Assembly: GCA_002633005.1 (NCBI GenBank)
Contig: NMRA01000216.1
Location: 115,499 to 179,498, forward strand
DNA: 64,000 nt
Reading direction: 5' to 3'
Source: Phoronis australis
Lineage: Eukaryota > Phoronida > Phoronidae
Below, piece by piece: positions 36,030 through 47,849 of the stretch; the first letter of the stretch is position 1, and the number at the start of each line of letters is the position of its first letter. The translations under genes were made by a program, and so were the position numbers. Under the pieces are notes generated by a model. That model did not search any database. It was not told the origin of the DNA and saw nothing but the letters and a program-made list of their open reading frames with translations.

Positions 36030-36303
36030 TCAAATTTTCTTAATGAACACACAAAGTTCCGAAGGTCGTTTCATTACGTTTGACCATTTTAGTCCTCGTT
36101 TGTCTCTATACCGCAATTTCCGTCCGACGTCGTCGTATTCAGGTTGCGGTGTAGATGGGATGTCGAAACCGATATAAAGGACAGAAATCTGCTGTTCAAT
36201 AACGTCAGTGGGACAGGGGCTTCGCTTGTAATGCATGGTGATGACGAGCGACGGCTTGTATGATCTCATTAGACTCCCAAGATCAGACACACTCCAGGGA
36301 CTC
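36030..36303 (-). CDS. Unrecognised candidate exon
   Basis: The minus strand has an acceptor-like ATTGCCCGCAG followed by an open frame of about 90 codons. It contains SLMRSYKPSLVITMHYKRSP and IGFDIPSTPQPEYDD. Composition looks more coding-like (mixed, charged, GC-richer codons) than the surrounding DNA. I do not recognise the family. No partner exon was found nearby, so it may be a chance frame or a retrocopy fragment. Confidence 0.22.
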
Positions 36304-36827
36304 CTGCGGGCAATGAGTCCGGGATGTGAGTTTGACTAGTGGGCCAATTAAAGTGGGTGTGCTGTAACTACAGCAAAAGGCCTCATAGAAAGAGCCCTGG
36401 CAAGACTGCTCGTGTTAAACACACTCTTTTTGTTTCATTTTAGTTAAAACTTCAACAAACAGCAAATAAACCAGCAAATTTAGCCAAAACATTTTCCAAA
36501 CCATGTTCTCTCAACATGACAACATTTCAAAAGAAAAAAAATTGAGGGGTGGCCATAATTTTCATGAAATGAAAAAAATGGCACTACAAAACGCCGCGAA
36601 CAATGACAATCCAAAACCCCATTATGTACACTACGAGGGTTGTAATATACTGTTAACTCCTTCGATATTTCAGACCCATTCTTAAAACGACAGAAATAAG
36701 TGAAAGACTCCTTTAAAAATTTTTGTGTCTCATACTTGCGTGCAAAGTGTAAGCTAAATCCAGTTGTTTTACATCTTTTAAACTTAAAAGATATTTCGTA
36801 CTTGTCCCCATCCAAGTGACCTATACA

Positions 36828-36889
<62 letters not shown>
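36828..36889. repeat. (AAT)n microsatellite
   Basis: About 20 uninterrupted AAT units. It creates a spurious poly-isoleucine frame on the minus strand. Confidence 0.98.
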
Positions 36890-36891
<2 letters not shown>

Positions 36892-37629
36892 GACCAGTAT
36901 TGCCTCACCTACTCACACATATAGAGAAAGTTTGAAGTGGCCGTACAAAGTGAAAGAAAGGGCAATATCCGGGAAACAAACGCATTGGTTTTACAGATAA
37001 CGTGGGTAAAAGTCACTTAAAAACATAATGAAGCTTATATAGCGGTAATTGAATAGAGTAATTGGTGTTATTTCATAACCAACAAAACTTCATAGAAAAC
37101 CGTTAATAACATTCTACTAATACATCATTAACAAACACAGCAAGATTAGCAATCATGTTTTCATCATTAGTAATTACGTGCTACTGATTGAATTCTTGTT
37201 CAAACAAAGTATACGTCAGCAAACTGTGCACAGACAAAACGTCCGTACAACCATGCAGCTACTATTGTAATCGTAATGGCCTGTTTTTCTATACAGGCAA
37301 TTATTCACGACAGTGGCCCTCGTGGTTTATGTGGTAGACTCATTTTCGCGCTCAACCTATGGTTTTAAGCAGCACGTGCGGTTTTACGCAGCTATAAGGT
37401 TGGAATTGAGTTCCCACCATGACCCTGTCTCTCAATACATCTTAAAGAGATTTAATAGCCTTTAGTATACCTGTTGCTAAGAAACAAGCCAAAAATTAAA
37501 AAAAAAATATTTCATCTATTGTAGGAGTTGTACTTAATGGGTCGAAAACCGTCTCCGCCACTGTTGTTTTTACCAGTGCGATTCTGAGCAGTTGTGAAGA
37601 AAGTCCGCGGAGACCTGCCTTCTCCAGAC

Positions 37630-37866
37630 ATATATTGGTGCGTTTGTGGAAGCTGTATTAACAGCAACTTGGCCGTGTTCAAATTTCCTAAAGACGTGAA
37701 ATTTGCACAGAAATGGCTTCAGTTTGTGCACCTTACGAAAGACAGTGCGAAATGTTAGTGTGGAGCATGCGATTCGGTCAGGAGCCACCCTTTGTCCGGC
37801 ACATTTCAAGGAATTGTGTTTCCACCAAACACAAAAGTGGCGTTATGATGAAGGACTCGCCACCTT
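37630..37866 (+). pseudogene. THAP zinc-finger exon, frameshifted
   Basis: The first frame reads CVCGSCINSNLAVFKFPKD, then KFAQKWLQFV. This is the start of a THAP domain: the paired cysteines, the F-FPKD block and the invariant tryptophan of the C2CH finger. After a TAG at 37756 the second half appears in another frame as RSGATLCPAHFKELCF, supplying the C-x2-H-F part. A good donor (CTT|GTAAGT) follows at 37866. The initiator position reads ATA where ATG is expected. THAP fingers bind DNA and occur in P-element-like transposases and host regulators. The frame break argues for a relic, though a sequencing error in one base would restore it. Confidence 0.65.
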
Positions 37867-38304
37867 GTAAGTGTATTTGCAAATTTATAAATAACGAACA
37901 AATTGCTTTCTCTCTAGGGCGAGTGATGCCTGGCACAGATCGTCACCGTGCTCATTCCGTCAGTGGTAATAGTGAATACGAGTGGCTCAGGTTTACTGTG
38001 GCCTTTGCCAGTGATTAGTAAGAGTCTGTTTTTAATAATAGTTCTCCAGTTTGTGCTCAAAATCGTCCTCGTCTTCTCAATGATCTGCTATGTTCCGCCA
38101 TTGCAATTGATTGTCAAGTGACTAAACGTCTGCCAACCATTACATCATTAGGCGGGAAACTTGGAAATAACAATTTTTTTTCGAAATTAAAAAATCGCCA
38201 TTATTTGGCATAAAAGTGTTAGATTTCATGGTAGCTAACTGAAACCTCAAAAACTAAGTAAATGCGTTGCGGGAACTCTTTTAAAGTGAACTGATACGAA
38301 GCTG

Positions 38305-38370
38305 CGTATTTCCGATCAGACTCGAGACGAATTCGGTCCCATGACTTCAGCAGTCGCACATCGTTGTTTT
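38305..38370 (-). mobile_element. tRNA-like SINE fragment (family S2)
   Basis: The minus strand reads AGTCATGGGACCGAATTCGT, then CTCGAGTCTGATCGGAAA. It aligns to the B-box and GAG-CTGATC segment of the 35.3 kb copy. Confidence 0.4.
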
Positions 38371-38459
38371 ATTTTTAGAGCGAAATGCCAATGTAGTCGA
38401 CCATTTTTAACGTACAGGGAGAGACTGAACAGTTAAGCTGCAGCCACAGCCAATTTGAA

Positions 38460-39080
38460 GTGTCACGAATTTAGATTCTAAGAGCAGGCCAGGCTTGGGG
38501 GAAGTTTTGATTTAGGCGTTAGGTGTAGGTTCAATGAATGTGTGTTTTTTTGTATTTGTGAACATGTTGGGAATGATAAAAGATCACTTGCTCGGCTGCA
38601 GCTGCAGCATTCTTCTTCAAGATGGCGGCCCCCTTTGCATTGGTGCATTGTTGGGTAGCGACTGAGAAATCGGTTGCGATTTCATTAGCAATTAAACACG
38701 CCAAAGTTGAAAAAATAGGTGACAGTACTTTTGGACCACATTTTTGGATCTGTATGAACTTTGCTTTCAGTATCTAATGCTCGCTTATGTCACGCATCGA
38801 CAGTAAGCAGTTTTGCCGGGGGTGAAAAGTGGCAATATTGTGTTTTGCCCCTTTTTTCTTAGCTTATCTTGCTTTTCAGTAGGAGTGAAAGGGTAAAAAA
38901 TGCAAGACAGAATAAAGTTTCTGTGCTTATCTGTAAGGCTTGTGATGTGAGATGACTCAAATTTTTTCCTTCCGTGCGTACGATTTTCGACACAATGAAG
39001 AAAGAATGACAAGTCCATTGATGTGTGTTCGGCTAGGCAAAACTCAGTGAGAACTGTGACAGTTTTGTTTCCCCTAAGGA
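38460..39080. repeat. Dispersed repeat B, copy 2
   Basis: This is the inverted counterpart of 27990-28760 and lacks the nested MITE, so it shows the pre-insertion arrangement. The two copies form inverted arms about 9.7 kb apart. Confidence 0.8.
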
Positions 39081-39089
39081 CGAGCATCA

Positions 39090-40020
39090 ATTTCAGTTAA
39101 TTCTACCCAATGGCTCAGGGAACATTTAGTTGGAAATCGACGATCTGTAATCAAATACAACCACTTTTGTTGATCAAACGTCCAAGATGTATATTCTATT
39201 CCAAAACCCGTTTCGGCGGATTGTGTTCTTATGGAGTCAGATCGTTCAGCATACAGGTATGAATTTTAGTTGACTTTTAAGTACTCTTTCATAGTAAAGT
39301 GTAGTACTCCTTTATTTGTACGTGAGTTGTATTATAATCCTAGATTAGTGTTAACAGAGAATTCTTGCGATGACGTAGACGAGAGTCAAACAATGTGCTT
39401 TAAAACCGTTCATTACATTTGGCAATTTATGACTTCAGTAACGTCAGGGTGACGTTATTAACCTATTGTGAGAACTAGATTTACATGTCTTCTCGATCAA
39501 TATGGGCTTTAACTGGTTCTGAGCATGAACAACTGTTTGGCAGCTCCCAGTCCAGTGATCAGAACTGGCTTCATTTTGGCAACCTTAGTTATAAACACTT
39601 TTAATAATATGGTTGTCACAATTTAAATTATAACTGTGATACTCTATTACTTCAAAATCTTAGTGATTTCATTTTAAATGTCACGGTAAGCAATTGGTCT
39701 AATTTCTGCATTATTCTGGGCTTTTTTCCTTTTTGTTTCTGTGCTGAAAACGAAATGTTATTCCTTTAATTTTGTATGATTTTCTTTTGCTGTCGTCATT
39801 TTCTTTGAGTTAAATATAGGTTATCCCACATACATAGGAATACTACTGACTTATCCTATCGAGAATTCATCACATCTGGGAATGTCCCAACGAGACCTTC
39901 GGTACATTCACAGTAAAAAAACATGAAGTATACTATTTCTGTATTTTCATATATATGCGACAATGCCCATCATTATATCTTTGCTTAATAAGTGATTTTT
40001 CGCTTTGTATACAAAAACCT
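39090..40020. other. Intergenic, nothing recognised
   Basis: I see no coding or repeat structure. Confidence 0.4.
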
Positions 40021-40023
40021 AGC

Positions 40024-40157
40024 TATATCGCAAACACTTTTAAGTCTGGTCTGCAGGAGACTTGTGGGCACATCACGTGACCCTCTGCTAACCGTGCAGT
40101 TGCTCTAGTCACCGGGACCACATGTGGCGTGCTGACCAGACAAATCTTTGCGATATA
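40024..40157. mobile_element. Small MITE, 134 bp, ~25-bp inverted ends
   Basis: TATATCGCAAACACTTTT..GTCTGGTC at the left is the near inverse of GACCAGACAAATCTTTGCGA plus TATA at the right. An inner inverted pair lies around CACGTGACC and GGGACCACATG. The flanking target is unclear. Confidence 0.6.
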
Positions 40158-40960
40158 CATTTCCACATCGGTTTAAGAATTACATATTTATATAAACCTA
40201 GATATGATTCGTTTTCTGGATCGTCTTATACTTGTGGTGCAATAAAGTTTGTTATAATGATTTAGTGCGGACATTTTTTTATCTCTTATTCAAGTATTTT
40301 TTTGAAAAGTGAAGACATTTTTTCAACCAGTCGATAAAAACACTACAGTGTAAAGTGTCATTAATATCAATCCTGGACCTACTTGACACTAATGTGTTTC
40401 CATACGCACAGCGCCCTCTGTTAACGATTACTTTTCTCGGCTTTTCATCAAACTCATCGTGAACACCAGGTCTTAGTCGAAAAATATTAAAAAGCGGGAA
40501 ATCTAGACTATCGGCCTGTGGCGGGTAGCATAAAACAGTCCCAAAAGAGACTCGACTATGTTCCATAAATTTTTAGCGCAATTGTAGGCTATGTTTACTC
40601 ACTAATGTTACATTTTTTTATCATTTATCTTTATTATGAGCTCCTCTTCAAACATAGTCATCATAAATAATTAATGTGTCTCTTGAAAATGAAACATCTG
40701 CAACTCTCAAGAGAACGCCATTATGTCCTTATACACGATTTTTATGGCTTCCCTTGAGTAGTATGATCTTTTTGGGTCAATTAAGACTTGAATCAATTGG
40801 GTAATACTTATAGTAACTAAGTAATGCAGTGAAGGCCCCATGTGTTCTTTACCAGCGATGTCCTTTTTTGGCAAACTGGGATTAGCCATGTAGGAATTTG
40901 TGTGATGCAGGAATGTCCCTGCATCGTGGAGGGCAATGAAGGAATTCCTCCATAGTATTG

Positions 40961-41167
40961 TGAACTGACTGTATTTCGGGAGCAAGTTTTCTGTTATACA
41001 GAATTTGTTGAATGCACGACACTTTTCATTGTTCACGTTTATCTGCACGGTCGAGCTCACGTTGGACAAGCTTGCGCCTGTAGTCCCATGTGAACCGTTC
41101 GTTATCAGCTGCCCGGTCGTGTAACTTGAACTGACTGTACTTCGGGAGCAAGTTTTCTGTTATACAG
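40961..41167. repeat. 41-bp direct duplication, 166-bp offset
   Basis: TGAACTGACTGTA-TTCGGGAG plus 20 more bases occurs at 40961-41001 and 41127-41167 with one mismatch. The first copy lies in a minus-strand open frame of 120 codons (41069-40707) that I do not recognise. Confidence 0.85.
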
Positions 41168-41199
41168 TATTGTGAACATGTAGGAATTGCGCGAAGTGT

Positions 41200-43380
41200 G
41201 AATCCAATGTTGATCGAGTGTATGGTTGAATAAATAACAATAATTCGATGTCATAGCATGGGTCTCGAAACCTAAAACTATGGAAACCTTTTACTAAATC
41301 CGATTTTTTCACACAGTTAGATTCGTCCGACTAACCCTTCAGAGTAAGCAAAATATGCCAAAACGGCCAAAAACGGCCATCAAAGAGGCAATATTTCCCT
41401 CAGGACTTTTATTTCCCCTGCACAGCAACCGACGATCTACATTTGTGTTTGTTTAAAACAAGACAGTATTATACCGGAATGCAAAAACCTTTCATATTAA
41501 AAACATGTTTAAAATGATTATGTTACCAAGCCTACAAAGATTCTTAAAATGTCTACATCTTTGCGCTATAGGAATTCAGAGTATATTGACAGTTCCTACA
41601 CTGTCCCGCGCGGTGTATGGCTATTCATACATCGCGCAGATTCCTACGTGGTTTGGTATAATATAACCATATGACACTAGTCGATTGGTTTGCATTAAAA
41701 TCGATCATTGTATGACTGCAAAACAAGGCATCTTAATCAAAATGTCCATTCTCGGAGCATCTAGTGGATAGTTTTACCTAAACAACTCCACCACGCTTTG
41801 AGTAAAAAACTGAACGACTGATCTTTAGGTCGATCGAACGCCATCCTTCCATGAATTACTAAGCAGATATAATCAAAAATAAAACAATTACTGACCTTCA
41901 CACTCGGTGGAATGTTTGTAGAGAAACGTGAAAACGTACAACAGTTTGAGTATTAAAAGCTTTTAAGGGTCTATCGTAGGAATGAGCTTTTCCAATTTGG
42001 ATATTGAGCTAGCGGTCCCACTTATATGTATTGTTGTAAGCGCGAAGGCTTTTTGTGAGCGCCTTGTAGAGCCTCACATTGCCGTCTCTGTAGTACACTA
42101 GGCAAGTCTACTTGTACATGTATAGTGCCTACCAGACTAAGAGTTACCCTGGAGCAAGTCACTCCGGGAACCAGTTGTCACAGTAGCTGTAGTGTGGACG
42201 ATGGACAACTTGACACATGTGTGACAACACACCCAGCTCTTACAGAGGCAGGGAAAGTTGTTCGAGGGTAACTTGCTCTAGCAAGAGTTGTGGTCGTAGT
42301 ACAGATGCAAGGGGGAAGTAATTACTAGCAGTGCGCTTGCTCAGTTACACACATACACTGTAGGAGTGTCTAATCATTTTGCGCCATGTTTGTCTCAATG
42401 GGAAGAGTGTGTAGTGTGGATGCTCGGCTGAATAGGGGCAAGATGCTCTAGGCCATGTTGTTCTAGGGTAAATTCGTGGTGTGCTGGGCACGACTTGTAT
42501 TTAGCCTACAACATTTTTACTTGGCGAAGTTTGTTCGCACTCTACAGAGCACATTTTTCGACCGATTCGCACGAAATATGCATGCAACCTGCATCTCTAA
42601 AAAAGCTAGAAGCCTATTCTTTTTGACTATGATCAAATTCAAAATGGCGGAAGTGGAGGCCATTTTGTTTTTGAATTCAGATTCAAATAATTACTGAGGC
42701 CTAAATTTCTGAAGTACACGGATGAAAATCGGTACGATTATAGTAACAGACGCGTTCTACAAATGTGTCACAGATCCTTCACTTCCATTGAAAGATGGCG
42801 GAAATATCGGCCATTGCGCATGCACACCTCGATTTCGGGACAAAAATGTTTTGCCCTGTAGAAGGCGCATCGTAGGACTAATTGCTTGGAAGTTTTTCAT
42901 GTCTTAGTTAGTAGCTATTAGCGAGTGCTGCTTAACCGGGAGCTACTTTCAAGATGGAGGATATGACGCTTTTCATCCATTTTCAATAACGCCGGGATGC
43001 CATTTAAAACGTAATGAGTAAATGACGTGAATTTTGCATGTGGATTCTTTGAGGTATACTCTTTCGGATGACCTAATTTTTCTCAGACTTTCCGTTTTTG
43101 AGTTATTTGACTTTCAATTTCAAAAATATGCAAAATTTGAAGATATTCGAAAATTTTACGGAATTTTGTGAACCCACCATGTTAGATAGAATGTTAAAAG
43201 GGCTTTAGAAGATATTTTTCATTTTTCGCTAAGATAAGACGTCTACTTTTTGAATTATTCGATATTTTCTGAAACCGCTGTTCCTTTGTTGACTGGTCTT
43301 GCTGCACTCTTGTTGGTTTACCTTATATTGAACAAGACTGTAGCCTATTTCTAACTGATTTCTGACAGCTTCGTTCGTCA
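41200..43380. other. Intergenic, nothing recognised
   Basis: Short AAGATGGCGGAA-like words recur near 42643 and 42793. I found no gene, and open frames are short. Confidence 0.4.
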
Positions 43381-43387
43381 TAGGAAT

Positions 43388-43455
43388 ATCATCATCATGC
43401 TCATCATCGCCACCACCATCATCATCATCATCGTCGTTGTCATTATCATCTTCAT
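43388..43455. repeat. ATC/CAT-type imperfect microsatellite
   Basis: A run of ATC, CAC and GTC triplets (ATCATCATCATGCTCATC and onward). It gives a spurious poly-Asp frame on the minus strand. Confidence 0.9.
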
Positions 43456-43696
43456 TGAGGTCCCTGAGCCCTTTCATCTTGGATTGTGGTCAGTGCTGCT
43501 ACTAGACAGTGACCACCGTCTCTAGCTGGCACAGTAGAGACGGTGTAGCTCTTATAGGCGCGTCATACGCCCGAAGCTTTACGGCGAATTATGCCTCTCA
43601 CCGACTAAAAGATCTGAGTCACGTTGCTATAAATACTTATGCGCATAGAAATACACCTTAAGAGGCTGTCGATGTCTTTTAATTCCTTTCAACTCG

Positions 43697-43904
43697 AATA
43701 AATACTCGTGTTTTCAAACTTTTTCATCGAGCAGTCGTTCGTTCAGTTCCCAAAATCGGTAACTGGCCATTTTAACACTGCGCACGCCAAGGGATATGAC
43801 GTCTTACCACCAGCCGCGCTCAGTGTTAAAAATGGCCAGTTACCTATACTGGGAACTGAGGAAGGACTGCTCGATGAAAATGTTTGATAACGGGAGTATT
43901 TGTT
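43697..43904. mobile_element. Long foldback hairpin, ~86-bp arms
   Basis: The left arm (43697-43782) pairs with 43817-43904, including GTAACTGGCCATTTTAACAC against GTGTTAAAAATGGCCAGTTAC and TTTCATCGAGCAGTC against its inverse. The loop is about 34 bases. Arms are roughly 85% matched. It is a likely MITE, and a transcript would form a long duplex. Confidence 0.7.
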
Positions 43905-43909
43905 AAGAG

Positions 43910-45365
43910 AAAGTAGATTTAAGTTCGCGGAAAGCGTTAGCTCTGAAGTTTCACGCATTACACGTTTGGTTATGCTTTCCTGTGGTTTGGTTTTAGGGAT
44001 CACTTTTTTCTCCTCGGTAAAGAAGGTAATTTCCTTCAGGAAATGGGGGAAATTTATCGATTATAAACGCCATCTAGGGTGAAAAAAAATTAATCCAATG
44101 TTACGCAAGAGAAAACTAAAAGAAAAATGCATCATAAAATATTTCACGTTAACAGTTTAGCCAGTGCCAAAACCCGTAATTAAAAACAATGCAATGATTA
44201 CAAAAATGTATCTAAAACACACTGTTTAACTGTAAACCAGGATTAAAACTCCAAGGTTTTCATAAGTGTATAAAGAAACACTGCTAGTATCCGGGACGAG
44301 AACTATGCCTTCGACTGCCGCCAACATCATAATAGCACTTATACTAACAGTAGGCTACCGGTAATTAAGCAAACCTGGGAGGTGTGCATTTATTTAATCA
44401 AATACAGACACTCACTTACATTGTCAACAGCTCATCAACAGTGTCTCAAAAATTTTAAAAATTCTAGTTTCATTGCACATCTGTTTTCCGAAAGCCATTT
44501 CTTACACACTGTTATTTATAAATTCACAGCGCTACTTTCCTTAAGTGCTTTATAAAACAAGCCTATTACTGAGCGTTGCTTACCCGTCTCCGAAGTAACG
44601 TAGAGTAAAATGATGCCGATATCGTTGACAAGATCACAAAGCACACGCAAGCTTGGAGACATATCTTGGAGACCATGTTGCCGTATCTGATCTGAGTATC
44701 GAAAATTTGGTGCTTGAAACTTGCCTGTGACAAACTTGTGACTGAATTAACCGTCGTGACTCGACGTATTTAAACAGTAAGCCAATTACACACCGGAAGA
44801 CAACCGTGACGCAAGTGATCTCTCCGCTGGGTATTGCCGATGTTGTGAAAGAGGAGTGAAACTTACTCTACGTAAACGATGTCATTTTTGAACAGTCAAG
44901 CGCCATTCCCAAACGGTTTAACATAATAAAAGAATAACACAGCGTAACTATTAAAAAGACGCCAGATTACTGGAGGAATTTCGGTTATAGTTATCAATGT
45001 CTTCAGGCCAATCTTTAGTCATCTTGGGAATACTGTGTCATCAGGCCAATAACACAAATTGTCTTCAAGTCTACGCCAGAAGGCAATGATTTCTCCTACG
45101 GGTAAATCGTAATCGTTCAAAAAATACAGAAAGTTAACGGTTTGAAAGAAGAAAATCAAATCGACTTTCGGCACGACGCACGCCCACACTTTGGGGTTAC
45201 GTTTACGTAAACAATCATGGTCTTCTTGTAGGTATATTAGTGTTATATTCTGAATCCGTGAACTTGGAAGATTATTCCTGAAGCTGGATGTTTTGCTGAA
45301 ATTTCATGAAAGACTTGATGACATTTCTACTGTCATGTGTGACTAAAGATTAAAAACGAAAATTT
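43910..45365. other. Intergenic, nothing recognised
   Basis: AT-rich, with no coding match and no clear repeat. Confidence 0.4.
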
Positions 45366-45369
45366 TTAA

Positions 45370-45910
45370 AGAGGCATGTTACGCAAAAGCTCGTCAAAAT
45401 ATCTTTTAAATACATCCTGACGGAAGTACCATCTAGCAAAGCCTATCACAGAGTAATTTATTTTCTCCTGTGTGGAATTGTCAGAAAATTCTCAAAATTC
45501 ACGATTTTTGAAATACGCGTTAAGGAAAAACTCTGTAGTTACCCTAGAGTTTCTAATCTCCCTCCCACTTATGATAAATGCGCGCATGCCCTCACAATCA
45601 CTTGCTCGAAGTCTCTTGAGGTCGAAGGTCACATTTTCCATATAAGGGAAATGTGTTACGTCTATGTCTTGCCATACCAAATAAGGAGACGTGCTTTGCC
45701 TTGTGGGAGAAAAGTCGACGAAGTGGTAAGCAGTTGACCGATCGTTTTTTTAATTTGAAATTAAGAGAAAATATTTTGATATCAACAGAAATTTAAAATA
45801 TTTACGAACAAACACTAAAAATACCTAGTGAGCAGGTTGAATTCTGTTTCAGTGGCAGAGAACCATTTTCAATATTGAAATTTAGTCTGTTTATCGCGTT
45901 CCAAGCCTCT
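45370..45910. mobile_element. TTAA-flanked MITE, 541 bp (AGAGGC family)
   Basis: The left end AGAGGCATGTTACGC follows TTAA (45366-45369). The right end GCGTTCCAAGCCTCT precedes TTAA (45911-45914). The 15-bp inverted ends match at 12 positions. Its left part is shared with the intronic fragment at 11135. No transposase is encoded. Confidence 0.72.
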
Positions 45911-45919
45911 TTAAAAGAA

Positions 45920-47849
45920 CTTTCTGCTAAATCGGTATGGATAGCAATCATGCAGCAACAGCAGCACCACCACCACCACTATCGCCTACCAGTGACGAGC
46001 CATTTGGTTTGAATTGATCACGTGGCATATGATATCCTGATGAAGTTTCCAATGATCTATGCCAACTTGAAACTCAAAATTCGCTTATGACGTTTTTACT
46101 GAGACTAAAATTGTGGGAAATCATCTTCGAAGTCATGATCTTTTGATTACTTGAACAGATTCCTTTTCCTTTTGCGACTTGACAACAAAATTTTTCATCG
46201 TGACCTTTAGGCAATGACTGCGGTTGTTAGTCTTCGCCTGTTCGACAGACCAAGTGGTTAAGCAATATGATTCGTTTGTATTGTAGATGTCGTCTTTAAG
46301 ATCCAATGAGATGTTTTAAGTGATTGAGGCGGCGGAACCGGCGAAGTCAATCAAGCGTACCCATTGCGATTAATGCAAAATCCTGGAACAGGTTGTATAA
46401 ATCTGTTCAACTTCATACGTTTTATTGACGCTTCACTGTCGCTGAGTATGTATTTAATTTGTTTTCCGTTAGAAAGCAGTTATTAATTTTCTAAATAGTC
46501 TACTTCGGATTCACGGCTGGTGTTTAGCTAAGCGTGATTCACGGACGTACGCGTAGACTGATGTTTGGCTTCTGGTCGTTTCTGACTCTAAATGCATAGT
46601 GTCGTTTCACACACAAACTCGTGACGATAATTTCGAATAAATGTCGTGGAAACCTCAACTCGCAATTGTCAATAATTTGCTTGTTGAAAAAAATCTAAGA
46701 TTGAAAGACTAGAGCTCAGTTCTCGAAATTTGGAAAATAGTGAGAACGCAAGCCCACAACTTTATGACGAAACTGCACAAATAAACGCGCATGCGTTGTT
46801 ACTTGTATGTCTACACAAGCAAATGCATGTATCTGAATCTGCCTGGAAAGGGAGGATTTACAATGAGCTAAAAACTACCTTGATGTCATCCGTAACACTT
46901 CATAATCTCAAGCTACATGATAACTTTTCCATATCAAATTTTACCGAAGGTTCAATAGCTGAACTTGGTCTTATTTGTCGTATAGTAATGCTCTTGGTGA
47001 ATGATCATAACAATCCTCACAGAATTTAGAATGAGTTCTTTGCATGTCAATCCGCGCCTACAAAGTCAACTTTCATACATGATATACTTTTGGAGTCATT
47101 AAAAACACCAAACGATTGATTAAAACATCGTCAACGGTCACTTAAATTAAACAAATTTCTATTTAATAGCCATTCTATGCAGGAATAATATCAATAAAAC
47201 TGTTTATGACGTTGTTGCATACTCCACGGAATTATATATCCTTTACACTAAAAAGCTATTTAAAAGTTGCACTCACCGTTTGCCAGAGAGGTAACTCTTG
47301 TATAATTTGTAGTTTGTAATTATGATAATAAGAACATAATCGTTAAGGCGATTTTGTATATCTTCTAATGAAACGATTTATGCTTAAGTAAAAAGCTTAA
47401 TTTCAACAAAAAAGTCAACCCGCGTTGAGTACTTTGATCCACGAGAATCCCCGGGTTTGAAAAGCTCATCAGAACTTCTCAGTGAGAGACTTGGTAACAT
47501 TTAAGTTTATCACCGACGCCACTAAAGACAGTCGATCATAATAGATTCAGTTAAATCGTTCTTGGTTACAAACATTACTCCCTCCCACCCCACTGATCGC
47601 TAGTCTCCCTCCTCAGCACCAGTCCCCGACGCCGTCTGGATTCCCCTCGCAACTAGTCCCCGCTTTCCACTACCTAGAAGTTTGAGACCAAGTTCACGAC
47701 CCGCGACAACTTGGCAAATTGCAATGGGCTACAGTGGCGTCTACCGTCAGCAACTCAAATCACGTTTTCCGGTTCACGGATATGACTTAACGTTTTTACT
47801 GCACTACGTACCGCCCAATTTCTTTCTCCTCCATCATTCCCACGCACTG
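45920..47849. other. Intergenic, nothing recognised
   Basis: No coding match. CAGTGGCGTCTACC at 47732 resembles a hAT terminus and lies just upstream of the hAT relic, but no partner terminus was found. Confidence 0.35.

Noticed and set aside
36480-36908. 142-codon minus frame with a long isoleucine run
   Set aside because: The run is the translated AAT microsatellite; the remainder matches nothing.
47732-47746. Left terminus of the hAT relic (CAGTGGCGTCTACC)
   Set aside because: No inverted partner was found after 50054 and no target duplication is visible; the match may be chance.
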